NCBI GenBank assembly: GCA_052117325.1
Contig: JBQKJJ010000018.1
Reading direction: 5' to 3' (one strand)
Length of the DNA: 30,813 nt
Origin: CAG-964 sp902789345
GTDB lineage: Bacteria > Bacillota > Clostridia > Oscillospirales > Acutalibacteraceae
Positions 1 through 8,154 of the stretch are shown here, one piece after another (position 1 is the stretch's first letter; each line of letters begins with the position of its first letter). The position numbers and the translations under genes are program-made. The notes beneath the pieces were generated by a model. The model saw nothing but the letters and a program-made list of their open reading frames with translations. It ran no database searches and had not been told where the DNA came from.

Positions 1-1
1 A

Positions 2-111
2 CCAGCTTATTTTTGCTATTAAATAAACAACGGTTTAACCCAGAAATCTGCTGTTAAGCCGCATCAATTATCATAGAAGATCTGAATTTACAGAAAAATT
101 TTCACACCGTC
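2..111. repeat. Left arm of a perfect 110-bp inverted repeat
   Basis: Bases 2-111 are the exact reverse complement of 30704-30813, with no mismatch. Identity stops at base 112, so the inner boundary is sharp, while the outer boundary coincides with the window edge. Inside it is a compact hairpin (stem 31-39 with 53-61, nine pairs including one G-U, enclosing CAGA/TCTG). Read outward, that hairpin is followed by TTGTTTATTT, so it could act as a terminator for the mscS gene that ends 15 bases inside. It may be a dispersed repeat at which an assembly broke. Confidence 0.93.
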
Positions 112-126
112 GAAAAAGAAATAAAA

Positions 127-999
127 TTATTTTGTTGTAATAATTTGGTGAGGTACAATAACATTATTTTCGTTAAACGCTATGTTTATGTTTTCCTCCA
201 GCTTGTAGTACAAATCCCAATAATCGGGAGTTTTGCACCAAAATTTTACATCTATTGTTAAACAGCGGTCGTTATGGCTGAAAATACCAACAGTTATTTC
301 TTCGTCTTTTAACACCTTATCTTCTGAAAGAATAATTTTGCGTATTAATTTTTTTACTTCCAGTATATCGTTTTCATATGCAATGCTGAAAGTAAGGTCT
401 ACCCTTCTGTTTTCGTTGCATGAGTAGTTAATTACGCTTGAGCCTGTTATATTCCTGTTTGGAATAACAACGGTTTTGTTGTCTACTGTATTTATATGTG
501 TTGAAAAAAGGGATATTTTTGTTACTGTGCCCTCGTCAGAGCCTACTTTAAGATAATCCCCCTCTTTAAATGGATGTGTAAATATAAGCAAAACTCCGCT
601 TGCAATATTTCCCAAGGTGTCCTGTAAGGCCAAACCTACTGTAATTGTAGCTGCACCTACAGCTGTAATAATACTGGTAACATCTACCCCCATTTGACCA
701 AGGGCTATTAACACAGCCAGCAGTCTAAACACAACAAGTAAAAGAGATTTAATAAAATATTCTGCCGATGAATCTATTTTGCTACGCTCAATAAACTTCA
801 TTATCAGCTTGGTAAGATATTTTGCAATAAACCAACCTATAGCAAAAATAATTACGCCAAAAATCAGTGACGGCAGTTTGTCTAAAAAGCTGTTTAAGAG
901 CTTTTCAAGAAAGCTTGTAGATTGCTGTACTTGCTTTTCAATTATATCAGCGCCGTCTGCTGTTGCGGTGGTTGCCAGTGTACTGAGAAGAAAGTTCAT
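127..999 (-). CDS. mscS: MscS-family small-conductance mechanosensitive channel
   Basis: 290-residue membrane protein. Such channels open on membrane tension and release osmolytes during hypo-osmotic shock. A short N-terminal segment is followed by transmembrane helices at about 43-62 and 82-104, then the Gly/Ala-rich pore helix TM3 at about 108-137 (VGAATITVGLALQDTLGNIASG), which is the family signature. The cytoplasmic beta domain follows, with HPFKEGDYLKVG and VVIPNRNI. The length is normal for MscS. The start ATG has an AGAAAGG ribosome site that overlaps the stop of the upstream MORN gene, 16 bases away, so the two are almost certainly co-transcribed. The C-terminus ends shortly before the inverted repeat. 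Identification is firm; ion selectivity cannot be read from sequence. Confidence 0.95.
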   Translation of the reverse strand: MNFLLSTLATTATADGADIIEKQVQQSTSFLEKLLNSFLDKLPSLIFGVIIFAIGWFIAKYLTKLIMKFIERSKIDSSAEYFIKSLLLVVFRLLAVLIALGQMGVDVTSIITAVGAATITVGLALQDTLGNIASGVLLIFTHPFKEGDYLKVGSDEGTVTKISLFSTHINTVDNKTVVIPNRNITGSSVINYSCNENRRVDLTFSIAYENDILEVKKLIRKIILSEDKVLKDEEITVGIFSHNDRCLTIDVKFWCKTPDYWDLYYKLEENINIAFNENNVIVPHQIITTK

Positions 1000-1015
1000 A
1001 TTTTACCAGCCTTTC

Positions 1016-3793
1016 TTAGTTTTCTAACAGATAGTAAACAACATTTGCAAATTTTATTGCTTTTGTATTTACCAGTGGTTGGTCGGTAAAGGTACCGGTT
1101 ACTACAGTACCGTCACCAAAATATATTGTACCCTTGCCGCAAGGCAGGCCGTTCTTATAATTTCCGGTATATCTGTGGTCTACATAAAGTATTGTACCCT
1201 TGCCGTCAGGCTTTCCGTTATTTAATTGTCCCGAGAATACGCCGCCAAGCATTGGCTGTTCTACAACAAATTCTTTAGAGTGTCTGAATTTTTCATATTT
1301 GGTGTCCTTTAGTTTTGCTACATATTCAAGAGGCTGCAGTTCACGCAGAGAAACCTTCATACTCTTAAAAGGCTCTCCGTTTTTAAATATGCCCTCAAAC
1401 TTCTTTTCACCGTAGTCACTGAAAATACAGCCCATACCCTCACGATGATTGTTTTTAACATTGCCGTCATAAATAATGCTTGTGCCGTCCTCTGAATATT
1501 CATGCATATATTCACATTCACCATTGTTGTAGACACACTCGTTTATAAGCACATTATTTTTAATTATATTCACTCTGCCGTCAGGTATTCCATTTTTAAA
1601 ATTGCCTGCCATAAAGGTGTTTTCGTCAATATTTAATATACCGGCGCCGTTATATTTGCCGTCTTGCCATATACCGCAATATTCCTCGTTAGTACGCTTA
1701 TAACTGATGCCAAAACCGTTGAACATATCATTTTCAAAACTGCCCATATAAATACATTCGCCGTTGCTGTATAGTCTGCCTGTGCCGGATTTTATACCGT
1801 CCGAAAGCTGTCCGTCATACACCTTTACGCCGTTGCTGTAGCATATTCCGCTGCCGTTTGGCTTTCCGTTTAAAATAGTGCCGCTGTATATAATAACTCC
1901 GTTCTTATCATATATTGAAAGCGTGCCCTTTGCCTCACCGTTTACAAACTTACCTACACAGCAGCTGCCGTTTTCGTCATAAAGACTTCCGTCGCCGTTG
2001 TACATACCTTTTTTCCATTGACCTTTATATACAACATCTCCGGCAGGATTTTTAAGTACACCTGTTCCGTTAGGCACACCGTTTACAAACTCGCCTGTAT
2101 AGGTGTTGCCGTTATCGTAATTAAGGGTACCGTTTCCGCTGTATGTGTTTTTCCTAAAGCTGCCTATGTATTTTACAGTGCCGTCAGAATTAAACAGGGT
2201 GCCTGTCCCCTCTTTACTTCCGTTTTTGTAGTCACCGCTGTATATTAAAATGCCGTCTGCTGAAATAACAGTGCCAAAATTTAAAGGTGTACCGTTTTCT
2301 ACCCTAGGTATAAACATTTCACCGTTTTCCGGATTAAAGGTTACCCCTGCACCGCTTTCTGCAAAGGAATTTCCGGCGTATAATAAATGACCAAGTTTAT
2401 CAAACTTTGCGCTGACAAATTCTTTTGCATTATTTTCAAAGTTTGCGGCAGTTATGCAGCCGTCGGTAGCTCTGAATTCCAAGCCGAAACCGTGGTAGTT
2501 GTCGTTTTTATAATTTCCAATGTGGGCAAGCTTGCCGGTTTTAAAATATGAAACGCCAAAACCGTTTTTCATATCTTCGGCATATTCACCCTCGTAAAGT
2601 GTTCTGCCTTTTGTTGTGGCAGTTCTGCCGTATCCACTGCGGCGCTTCAAGCTGTCAAGCTCGCCAAAATAATATCCTTTTTCCTTTTGTGAAAGTGAAA
2701 TCTGTTTGTCGGCATTGTTAGCTTCATTGTCAGGATTTTTGCAAATATCCACCTCCGGCATAGCTTGAGTGTCCATAATATCTTCGTGTTCAGCGTTAGA
2801 ATTATTACTTTCGGTAACGCTGACATCAGCATTGTTATATGTACTTTCACTTGCCTTAGCGTTTGTAATTTCACTGTAGGTATCTGCTGCCGGTTTAAGC
2901 ACATTGCTTATGGTATTTCTATAAGCAATACTATTGTCATCGTTTAAAGTATCAGCCGATGAAGTGCCGTCGACAGAAGTAGAAATTGCCGGCTGTTGAG
3001 ATGCTGTTTTTTCGTCAACAGGTTCGGCATATTTAACTTTAGGAGAAAGGCTGTTTACACTAAATGCAGTCGCAGATTCTGCAAGGTTTTTATACTCGAT
3101 ATTTTTGCTTAAATTATCAATATTGAAATAATTATTTTTATTTTCCTGATTTTCTTTTATGTTAGGTGTAGTGCCGTTTATAATTGAATTCCATTGTGCT
3201 TGCACTTCTTCGTCGCCAAAATAATATGTTCTGCCGTTTACCGTTGCTTTAACCAGAGGCTGACATTTTGCAACAGCTTCATCGTTTAAATAAGTATTAT
3301 CAGACATTTCAAGTGCAAAAAGTATTTGCGGGAAGGATATTTCACCGTCATACAGTGCAATAGCTGCTCTGTCGTCATTAAGCCATGGCATTAATGAAAC
3401 AACAGGCTCATTACTTCCGTTGTTAAAATATTCTGTTTTTTGCCAAATATGGGAGTGATTAAAAAACATTCTTTTTACGACAAAACCGTTTTGACTTTTG
3501 TATATAATTCCATATCCGGACGGATCCAATACCAACTCTTCAATTGTTACACCGTTTGCTGTAGCTTTCCATTTAGTTTTAGCGTTGGTTTGAATTTGGT
3601 AGGAATATGAATAGGATATTCCGTTGTATGTAAATGAAAGATTGTCCTTTGTTTTTTTACCGCCTGAAATAAAAAAACGACTGCGTGCATCTGTAAGAAT
3701 GTCCACAGGTACAGCTTCGTTTTCTAAGTTGCAGTAGAAAACATTAAGGTATGTACAGTTTTTTTCTAACACATTGATGTTCTGATTAGGCAT
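1016..3793 (-). CDS. Large MORN-repeat protein
   Basis: 925 residues with no signal peptide or transmembrane segment, so probably cytoplasmic. Three parts are visible. Residues 1-200 form a globular domain I do not recognise, rich in aromatic residues. Residues about 205-370 are a low-complexity linker rich in Asn, Ser, Thr, Asp and Glu. Residues about 373-915 are a long run of MORN-type repeats of about 23 residues with the core Y-x-G-x-x-x-N-G-x-x-x-G-x-G (for example YTGEFVNGVPNGTGVL). MORN repeats in other proteins form beta-hairpin arrays that bind lipids or proteins; in bacteria their role is poorly defined. The gene leads a two-gene operon with mscS. The start has a strong GGGAGG site 5 bases upstream. 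Function is unknown; a scaffold or sensing role near the membrane is only a guess. Confidence 0.85.
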   Translation of the reverse strand: MPNQNINVLEKNCTYLNVFYCNLENEAVPVDILTDARSRFFISGGKKTKDNLSFTYNGISYSYSYQIQTNAKTKWKATANGVTIEELVLDPSGYGIIYKSQNGFVVKRMFFNHSHIWQKTEYFNNGSNEPVVSLMPWLNDDRAAIALYDGEISFPQILFALEMSDNTYLNDEAVAKCQPLVKATVNGRTYYFGDEEVQAQWNSIINGTTPNIKENQENKNNYFNIDNLSKNIEYKNLAESATAFSVNSLSPKVKYAEPVDEKTASQQPAISTSVDGTSSADTLNDDNSIAYRNTISNVLKPAADTYSEITNAKASESTYNNADVSVTESNNSNAEHEDIMDTQAMPEVDICKNPDNEANNADKQISLSQKEKGYYFGELDSLKRRSGYGRTATTKGRTLYEGEYAEDMKNGFGVSYFKTGKLAHIGNYKNDNYHGFGLEFRATDGCITAANFENNAKEFVSAKFDKLGHLLYAGNSFAESGAGVTFNPENGEMFIPRVENGTPLNFGTVISADGILIYSGDYKNGSKEGTGTLFNSDGTVKYIGSFRKNTYSGNGTLNYDNGNTYTGEFVNGVPNGTGVLKNPAGDVVYKGQWKKGMYNGDGSLYDENGSCCVGKFVNGEAKGTLSIYDKNGVIIYSGTILNGKPNGSGICYSNGVKVYDGQLSDGIKSGTGRLYSNGECIYMGSFENDMFNGFGISYKRTNEEYCGIWQDGKYNGAGILNIDENTFMAGNFKNGIPDGRVNIIKNNVLINECVYNNGECEYMHEYSEDGTSIIYDGNVKNNHREGMGCIFSDYGEKKFEGIFKNGEPFKSMKVSLRELQPLEYVAKLKDTKYEKFRHSKEFVVEQPMLGGVFSGQLNNGKPDGKGTILYVDHRYTGNYKNGLPCGKGTIYFGDGTVVTGTFTDQPLVNTKAIKFANVVYYLLEN

Positions 3794-3816
3794 TTTAATC
3801 CTCCCTGCTTTTATAC

Positions 3817-3852
3817 CGTAAACTTTTTGCAGTGAAGTATAAAAAGCTTACG
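3817..3852 (-). promoter_or_regulatory. Leader hairpin upstream of the MORN gene
   Basis: A 12-bp stem (3817-3828 with 3841-3852, one G-U pair) with a 12-base loop lies between the candidate promoter and the ribosome site of the MORN gene. It is not followed by a U-run, so it looks like an mRNA leader element rather than a terminator. Confidence 0.55.
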
Positions 3853-3872
3853 ATGACAAATAACCACTATAT

Positions 3873-3901
3873 ATACTACTACAATTTTTACATTTTTTCA
3901 A
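3873..3901 (-). promoter_or_regulatory. Candidate sigma-A promoter for the MORN-mscS operon
   Basis: Minus-strand TTGAAA (3896-3901), 17-base spacer, TAGTAT (3873-3878). Transcription would begin about 75 bases before the MORN start codon. The -10 box deviates from consensus, so support is moderate. Confidence 0.5.
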
Positions 3902-3988
3902 GGAATCAAAACAATATACAGCACATACCAACAAAGTACACCTTATTTTTATGTGAAATTAAAATCAGGTATTAATAGTTTCAAAAAT

Positions 3989-4047
3989 AAAGCAGGTATG
4001 TCAAGCTTTTTACCATGCTGTTGGTTGTGCCTGACAGTACCTGCTTT
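3989..4047 (-). terminator. Long hairpin, copy 1 of a repeated family; likely terminator
   Basis: Stem 3989-3998 with 4038-4047 (AAAGCAGGTA/TACCTGCTTT), extended by TGTCA/TGACA. On the minus strand it is followed by TATTTTTG, suiting termination of the lipoprotein gene that ends at 4126. The 5' half, AAAGCAGGTATGTCAA, recurs exactly at 10665-10680 in another hairpin. The rest of the 332-base gap (3794-4125) holds only the MORN promoter and leader hairpin. Confidence 0.65.
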
Positions 4048-4125
4048 AATAAATGAGCGTTTTTTATTTTGTTTAGGTTACATAATAAATGCTGTGTTTA
4101 TGAATAGAGCTTATATTTTTATTTA

Positions 4126-5403
4126 TTATTCAACAGTGACTTCAAAGGTTGCCGGCTCAGTGGCCTGAACTTGACCTTGGGCCTGTACAGTGGAGTTTGT
4201 ACTTTCTTTAATTGGGGTAGACCTTGAGTAAGCCGCTGTAGAAAACAGTCTTTCTAATGTTTCATAGTCGGCTACACCGTCTCGGCGATTAAGCTCATTG
4301 TTTACCTGGAATTCCTTAACTGCACTTGCCGTAGAGTCACCGTAAAATCCGGTAGGATTTATTGGCAGGTAGCCTAAGTCGTCCAGTCTTTGCTGCAAAG
4401 CAAGTACTACATAGTCTTGGTCGTCTAGACTGTACGAAATACCGTCATATAATTCTATTCCGTAATCTTCGGTTAGGCTTTCGCCCTTAACCTGTTTTTG
4501 CTTTGCCAACTGACTCTCTATATATTTAATGCCCTGTACGGCAGTATTACCTTGTCTGGTTAAATAGACAGACGGTATCTCAACAATTCTGTTTTTATTA
4601 ACTACATTACTGCTTTTAAATTCATCACTTTGAAGAATTTTATTTTTTAGGCCTTTTTCGCAAAGTACATAAAATGCAAAGCCCTCTTGCTTATCAGCGG
4701 CAATTATTCTGGATATGGGCATAGCACCGTTTTTATCCGTATCAACAGCTATATTTTGGACGCCTGCATATTCAAGAATTGTGTTTGCAAACATATCGGT
4801 GGTTACAGCACTTTTATCATCAAGCTTAAAAAGATAACAGCCCTTTACTACATTGTTTTTGCTTTTTACAGCCTCCATTGACTTTAGGACTTTATTAACA
4901 AATTTTTCGCCTGACTTTTCCCCTGTTATGCTGCCCTCCATAACCCTGCACAGATTTTTGTAAAGCAGTTTAAGCTCCTTTATATCTGAGGCAGGCTTTA
5001 TTCTAAGCACTACTGTGTCGCTGTCTGCCATTGACTTATAATAGCTGTATTCTATGCTGTCGGTTGTAAATACAACATTAGGGTTTAATTTGTTTATGGA
5101 CGCTGTGTCAGGCTTTGCGTCTGTACCGTATTCCTTTACATTTTTTAGTTCTTCCTGATTACAATCCTTAGTTTTTGCTACAATTTTATCACTATAGCCG
5201 CAGGCGATAAGAATGTCGGCAACATTATCGTCAAGTACTGCAATCTTTTGCGGCTTTGTTGTTATTGTATTGTGACCTACATTTACAGGATATTCTTCTT
5301 GATTACCGGTAAATTTGTCAATAGTTGTGCTAAAATTATTGCAGCCTGCAGCAGCGGCAAGAGTAATTGCACAAAGTGATATTGCCAGTATTTTCCTTAG
5401 CAT
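4126..5403 (-). CDS. Lipoprotein: periplasmic-binding (TroA/BtuF-like) domain fused to peptidoglycan-binding domain
   Basis: 425 residues from the chosen start. That ATG has a GGAGGAG site and begins a lipoprotein signal (lipobox AAGC, Cys21). An in-frame upstream ATG at 5466 is rejected because it lies inside the promoter's -35 box. Residues about 50-300 resemble ABC-transporter substrate-binding proteins of the iron-siderophore/cobalamin type: KIAVLDDNVADILIACGYSD, then LNPNVVFTT. Residues about 317-391 form a PG_binding_1-like domain (VVLALQQRLDDLGYLP, FYGDSTASAVKEFQ). The tail is Thr/Gln/Glu-rich. The family transports metals or cofactors, but no permease or ATPase gene is adjacent, so a wall-anchored binding or structural role is possible. 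Domain calls are good; the ligand is unknown. Confidence 0.8.
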   Translation of the reverse strand: MLRKILAISLCAITLAAAAGCNNFSTTIDKFTGNQEEYPVNVGHNTITTKPQKIAVLDDNVADILIACGYSDKIVAKTKDCNQEELKNVKEYGTDAKPDTASINKLNPNVVFTTDSIEYSYYKSMADSDTVVLRIKPASDIKELKLLYKNLCRVMEGSITGEKSGEKFVNKVLKSMEAVKSKNNVVKGCYLFKLDDKSAVTTDMFANTILEYAGVQNIAVDTDKNGAMPISRIIAADKQEGFAFYVLCEKGLKNKILQSDEFKSSNVVNKNRIVEIPSVYLTRQGNTAVQGIKYIESQLAKQKQVKGESLTEDYGIELYDGISYSLDDQDYVVLALQQRLDDLGYLPINPTGFYGDSTASAVKEFQVNNELNRRDGVADYETLERLFSTAAYSRSTPIKESTNSTVQAQGQVQATEPATFEVTVE

Positions 5404-5437
5404 ATTTAACTCCTCCTGTATTTTTACATACAAATCT

Positions 5438-5466
5438 ATATTAACTCTTTTTATGTCTGCTGTCAA
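5438..5466 (-). promoter_or_regulatory. Sigma-A promoter of the binding-protein/PG-binding lipoprotein gene
   Basis: Minus-strand TTGACA (5461-5466), exactly 17 bases, TAATAT (5438-5443). The -35 box is perfect. It places the mRNA start about 28 bases before the ATG at 5403, which settles the start codon. Confidence 0.85.
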
Positions 5467-5515
5467 TTTTTACAGTATATTTAACATATAACGCTTTGTA
5501 TAATTGGTATACTTT

Positions 5516-6739
5516 TTAAAGCACAGCCAAAACATTTTCAACTTCCTTTGAGGTATTATCATTATTAAAATAATCAATATGGTATATCATAAAGCTGTTA
5601 ATATTTTGCTTTTTGCAGTATTCAACCTCTTTCATTAATATATCGTTATCCTCTTGCCAAGTGCCCTCGTCATCATCACTGCCGGCTTTGTAAAGCGCCA
5701 GGCCTACACATAAAGGCACCGAGCTGTTTTGCATTGCGTCCTGCCACTGTTTAAGCATTGTATCAAACGGAAGAACGGAGTGTTTGAAATTTACATATAT
5801 TTGGGGGCATATATAATCTACATAGCCTTTAGTACTGCACCAGGTGTAAATATCGGCGCCAATGTTAAGACAGTTGTTTATATTTCCCTGTGGCGATATT
5901 CCGAAAATCACATTGCTTTTTATAGCCTTTATACTGCTGTATACACTGCTGACAAGCATATTTACATTGCTTTTTCGCCATTGTATTTGAGTCAGGGGTA
6001 TACATTCTGTGTCAAGGTTTTCTTTATAATTAAGGTAGCTGTCGGCGTCTATTGCTGTTTCGGCGCTGGGATAAAAATAGTCGTCAAATTGTATTCCGTC
6101 TACATCGTAATTTTTTACAACCTCCTTAACGCCGTCTATAATTAATTTTTGTCCCTTAGTGCTTGCAGGATTTATATATTTTCCACCGTCATATTCTAAA
6201 ATATCGTCGTTGTCCAGCTTGCTTAGCACACCTTTTTGTGATAATTCTTTTGGAGTATCCTTGGTGCTTATTCTGTATGGGTTTATCCAACCGTGAAATT
6301 TCAAATTGTTTTTGTGGGATTGGTCTATCATATATTTTAATGGGTCAAAATTCATTTCTGCCCCCTGCTTCCCTGTAACGATGTGGGAGCTTGGATAAAT
6401 TTTAGAGATGTACAGTGCGTCGGAAAATGGTCTTATATGTACAATAAGCGTGTTTATTTTATTCTCTTTCGCTGTATTTATAATTTTATCAAAGTTTTCT
6501 TTAAATGACTTTTCGGTATGCTCTTTGGTTTCAAGGGACATATACGGCACCCATACACCCCTTATATTATCAATGTCAGCTTTATTTACCGACACTGCCT
6601 CCCCCAGCACATTGTATGTTTCGGATGTTTTAGGCTTAACGGGGGTCAGTGTGTTAAAACAAGAGGCTGTAATTGTAGCTATTACCAGAACAACAACTGC
6701 GATACACCATATTCTGTTGTATTTAATTTTAAATATCAT
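5516..6739 (-). CDS. GHL10-family (glycosyl hydrolase-like, family 10) lipoprotein-like protein
   Basis: 407 residues. An N-terminal hydrophobic segment (11-27) ends in TASC, a possible lipobox with Cys27, so the protein is probably exported and tethered outside the membrane. The remainder is a TIM-barrel of the GHL10/DUF187 family: RGVWVPYMSLE at 60-70, FHGWINPYRIS at 148-158, DVDGIQFDDYFYP at 212-224 with the acidic pair typical of the active site, then GISPQGN and VDYICPQIYV. The family acts on wall or extracellular polysaccharides; the substrate here is not determinable. The AAGGAAG ribosome site supports the start. It lies upstream of the lipoprotein gene in the same direction, but that gene has its own promoter. 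A TATAAT overlapping the divergent promoter at 6802-6807 may serve this gene, though its -35 is poor. Confidence 0.88.
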   Translation of the reverse strand: MIFKIKYNRIWCIAVVVLVIATITASCFNTLTPVKPKTSETYNVLGEAVSVNKADIDNIRGVWVPYMSLETKEHTEKSFKENFDKIINTAKENKINTLIVHIRPFSDALYISKIYPSSHIVTGKQGAEMNFDPLKYMIDQSHKNNLKFHGWINPYRISTKDTPKELSQKGVLSKLDNDDILEYDGGKYINPASTKGQKLIIDGVKEVVKNYDVDGIQFDDYFYPSAETAIDADSYLNYKENLDTECIPLTQIQWRKSNVNMLVSSVYSSIKAIKSNVIFGISPQGNINNCLNIGADIYTWCSTKGYVDYICPQIYVNFKHSVLPFDTMLKQWQDAMQNSSVPLCVGLALYKAGSDDDEGTWQEDNDILMKEVEYCKKQNINSFMIYHIDYFNNDNTSKEVENVLAVL

Positions 6740-6778
6740 TTGTTATCTTCCTTCCAATGTTTTTCAGCAAAGGCTGTC

Positions 6779-6807
6779 TTAACAATTTTTGTAAAATGTG
6801 CTATTAT
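6779..6807 (+). promoter_or_regulatory. Sigma-A promoter of the DUF1294-rluA operon
   Basis: TTAACA (6779-6784), 17 bases, TATTAT (6802-6807), about 50 bases before the TTG start at 6859. It lies in the divergent gap shared with the GHL10 gene. Confidence 0.7.
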
Positions 6808-6858
6808 ATATATACTTTTGGCGTAGGCTAAATATTCGGTAATAATAGAGGTGAGAAA

Positions 6859-7146
6859 TTGCAGTATTTACTATATGGCACTATAATTTATTTAGTGCTT
6901 ATAAATATATTTGCAGTTTTTATAACAGTAGCAGATAAGCAAAAGGCAAAGCACAACAGGTGGAGAATAAAGGAAGCTGATTTACTGCTTGTTTCCGCAT
7001 TGGGCGGCGCAGTGGGAATGTATATAACTATGCGGATAATCCACCACAAAACAAGAAAGGCAAAATTTATGGCAGGCATACCGGTAATATTTTTTACAGA
7101 GCTTATAGCGGTGGTGTCGGTACTTTTGTGGGCGTCAAGAATATGA
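6859..7146 (+). CDS. DUF1294 family small membrane protein
   Basis: 95 residues with two or three hydrophobic helices (about 4-23, 42-60, 71-92). Family hallmarks are ADKQKAKHNRWRIKEADLL, LGGAVGMYITM and HHKTRKAKF, matching DUF1294 (DK..A...WRI.E, GG..G, HKT.K..F). No biochemical function is known to me. The start is TTG at 6859, preceded by an excellent GAGGTGA site; no ATG in frame fits better. The stop overlaps the next gene's ATG (ATGA at 7143-7146), so translation of the two is probably coupled. Confidence 0.88.
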   Translation: MQYLLYGTIIYLVLINIFAVFITVADKQKAKHNRWRIKEADLLLVSALGGAVGMYITMRIIHHKTRKAKFMAGIPVIFFTELIAVVSVLLWASRI

Positions 7147-8015
7147 GTAATATTATTTTAAATTTTACAGTTCCAAGGGAATATAACGACACACAGGCAA
7201 AGTGGTTTTTGCGTAATTATTGCAATATTTCTGTAAGACTGCTGACTGCTTTGAAGCTTACTCCCCTGGGCATCAGCCGAAACGGCAGCTTGCTGCGTGT
7301 AATAGATAATGTATATACAGGCGATGTAATCAAGGTTAAACTGCCGGAGGATAATAACAAAATTATTCCTGTAGAAACAGACCTTGACATTTGCTATGAG
7401 GATGAGCACATTTTAGTTGTAAATAAGCCGCCATTTATGCCGGTTCATCCAACACGCAACCATATTGACGACACTTTGGCAAACGGCGTTGCTTTTTATC
7501 TGCAAAGCAAGGGCTGTACAAGCTGTTTTAGAGCCATTAACAGAATTGACCGTGATACCACAGGACTTGTGCTGTTAGCCAAGCACGGCTATGCAGCCGC
7601 AAACCTTGTGAAGAATGTAAAAAAGGTCTATGTTGCAGTATGTCAGGGCATAATTACAGAGCCAGGTACGGTTGATGCAAATATATCTCTTTTAGAGGGG
7701 CACACAATCCAGCGTGTTGCAGGTACTGCCGACGGCGTGCATGCCGTAACACACTATAAGCCGTTAATTACCGGCAACAACCATACTTTACTTGAATTTA
7801 ATCTTGAAACAGGTAGAACACATCAAATACGGGTGCATATGTCATATATAGGGCACCCCCTTGCAGGAGATGATATGTACGGCGGTTCTTTGGAATATAT
7901 AAACAGACAGGCTCTTCACTGCAAAACCATAACATTTATTCACCCTGTTACCCACAAAAAAATAACGGTAACCACACCACTGCCAAAGGATATGGAACAG
8001 GTTATAAATATATAA
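7143..8015 (+). CDS. RluA-family RNA pseudouridine synthase
   Basis: 290 residues. These enzymes isomerise specific uridines in rRNA or tRNA. Residues about 1-75 look like a divergent S4-type RNA-binding region. The catalytic domain starts at ILVVNKPPFMPVHP and carries INRIDRDTTGLVLLAK, the RluA motif II, whose first Asp (about residue 136) is the catalytic nucleophile. ETGRTHQIRVHMSYIGHPLAGDDMYGG is the expected C-terminal signature. I chose ATG 7143 because it overlaps the DUF1294 stop as ATGA; a GTG at 7128 in the same frame is the alternative. The target uridine cannot be assigned, so no RluB/C/D symbol is given. Confidence 0.92.
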   Translation: MSNIILNFTVPREYNDTQAKWFLRNYCNISVRLLTALKLTPLGISRNGSLLRVIDNVYTGDVIKVKLPEDNNKIIPVETDLDICYEDEHILVVNKPPFMPVHPTRNHIDDTLANGVAFYLQSKGCTSCFRAINRIDRDTTGLVLLAKHGYAAANLVKNVKKVYVAVCQGIITEPGTVDANISLLEGHTIQRVAGTADGVHAVTHYKPLITGNNHTLLEFNLETGRTHQIRVHMSYIGHPLAGDDMYGGSLEYINRQALHCKTITFIHPVTHKKITVTTPLPKDMEQVINI

Positions 8016-8081
8016 GAGCAAATAGTGGATTGAATATATTACAGATAATGTGAACAGTTATTAAATTTTTAGTGAATTTCG

Positions 8082-8110
8082 TTGATTACAAAAATGTAAT
8101 GTGTTATCAT
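8082..8110 (+). promoter_or_regulatory. Sigma-A promoter of the NlpC/P60 gene
   Basis: TTGATT (8082-8087), 17 bases, TATCAT (8105-8110), about 45 bases upstream of the ATG at 8155. No clear terminator for the preceding pseudouridine synthase gene is seen in this gap. Confidence 0.7.
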
Positions 8111-8154
8111 AAGCGTGTAAACATTTTTATACAGAAAATGGACGGGGTTTTATA

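Noticed and set aside
3953..4168. 71-residue plus-strand reading frame in the gap before the MORN gene
   Set aside because: It runs through the hairpin at 3989-4047 and into the 3' end of the minus-strand lipoprotein gene, has no ribosome site, and shows no recognisable protein pattern.
5404..5466. Upstream in-frame start for the binding-protein lipoprotein
   Set aside because: It would begin inside the TTGACA box of the gene's promoter and put 21 polar residues before a clear lipoprotein signal peptide.
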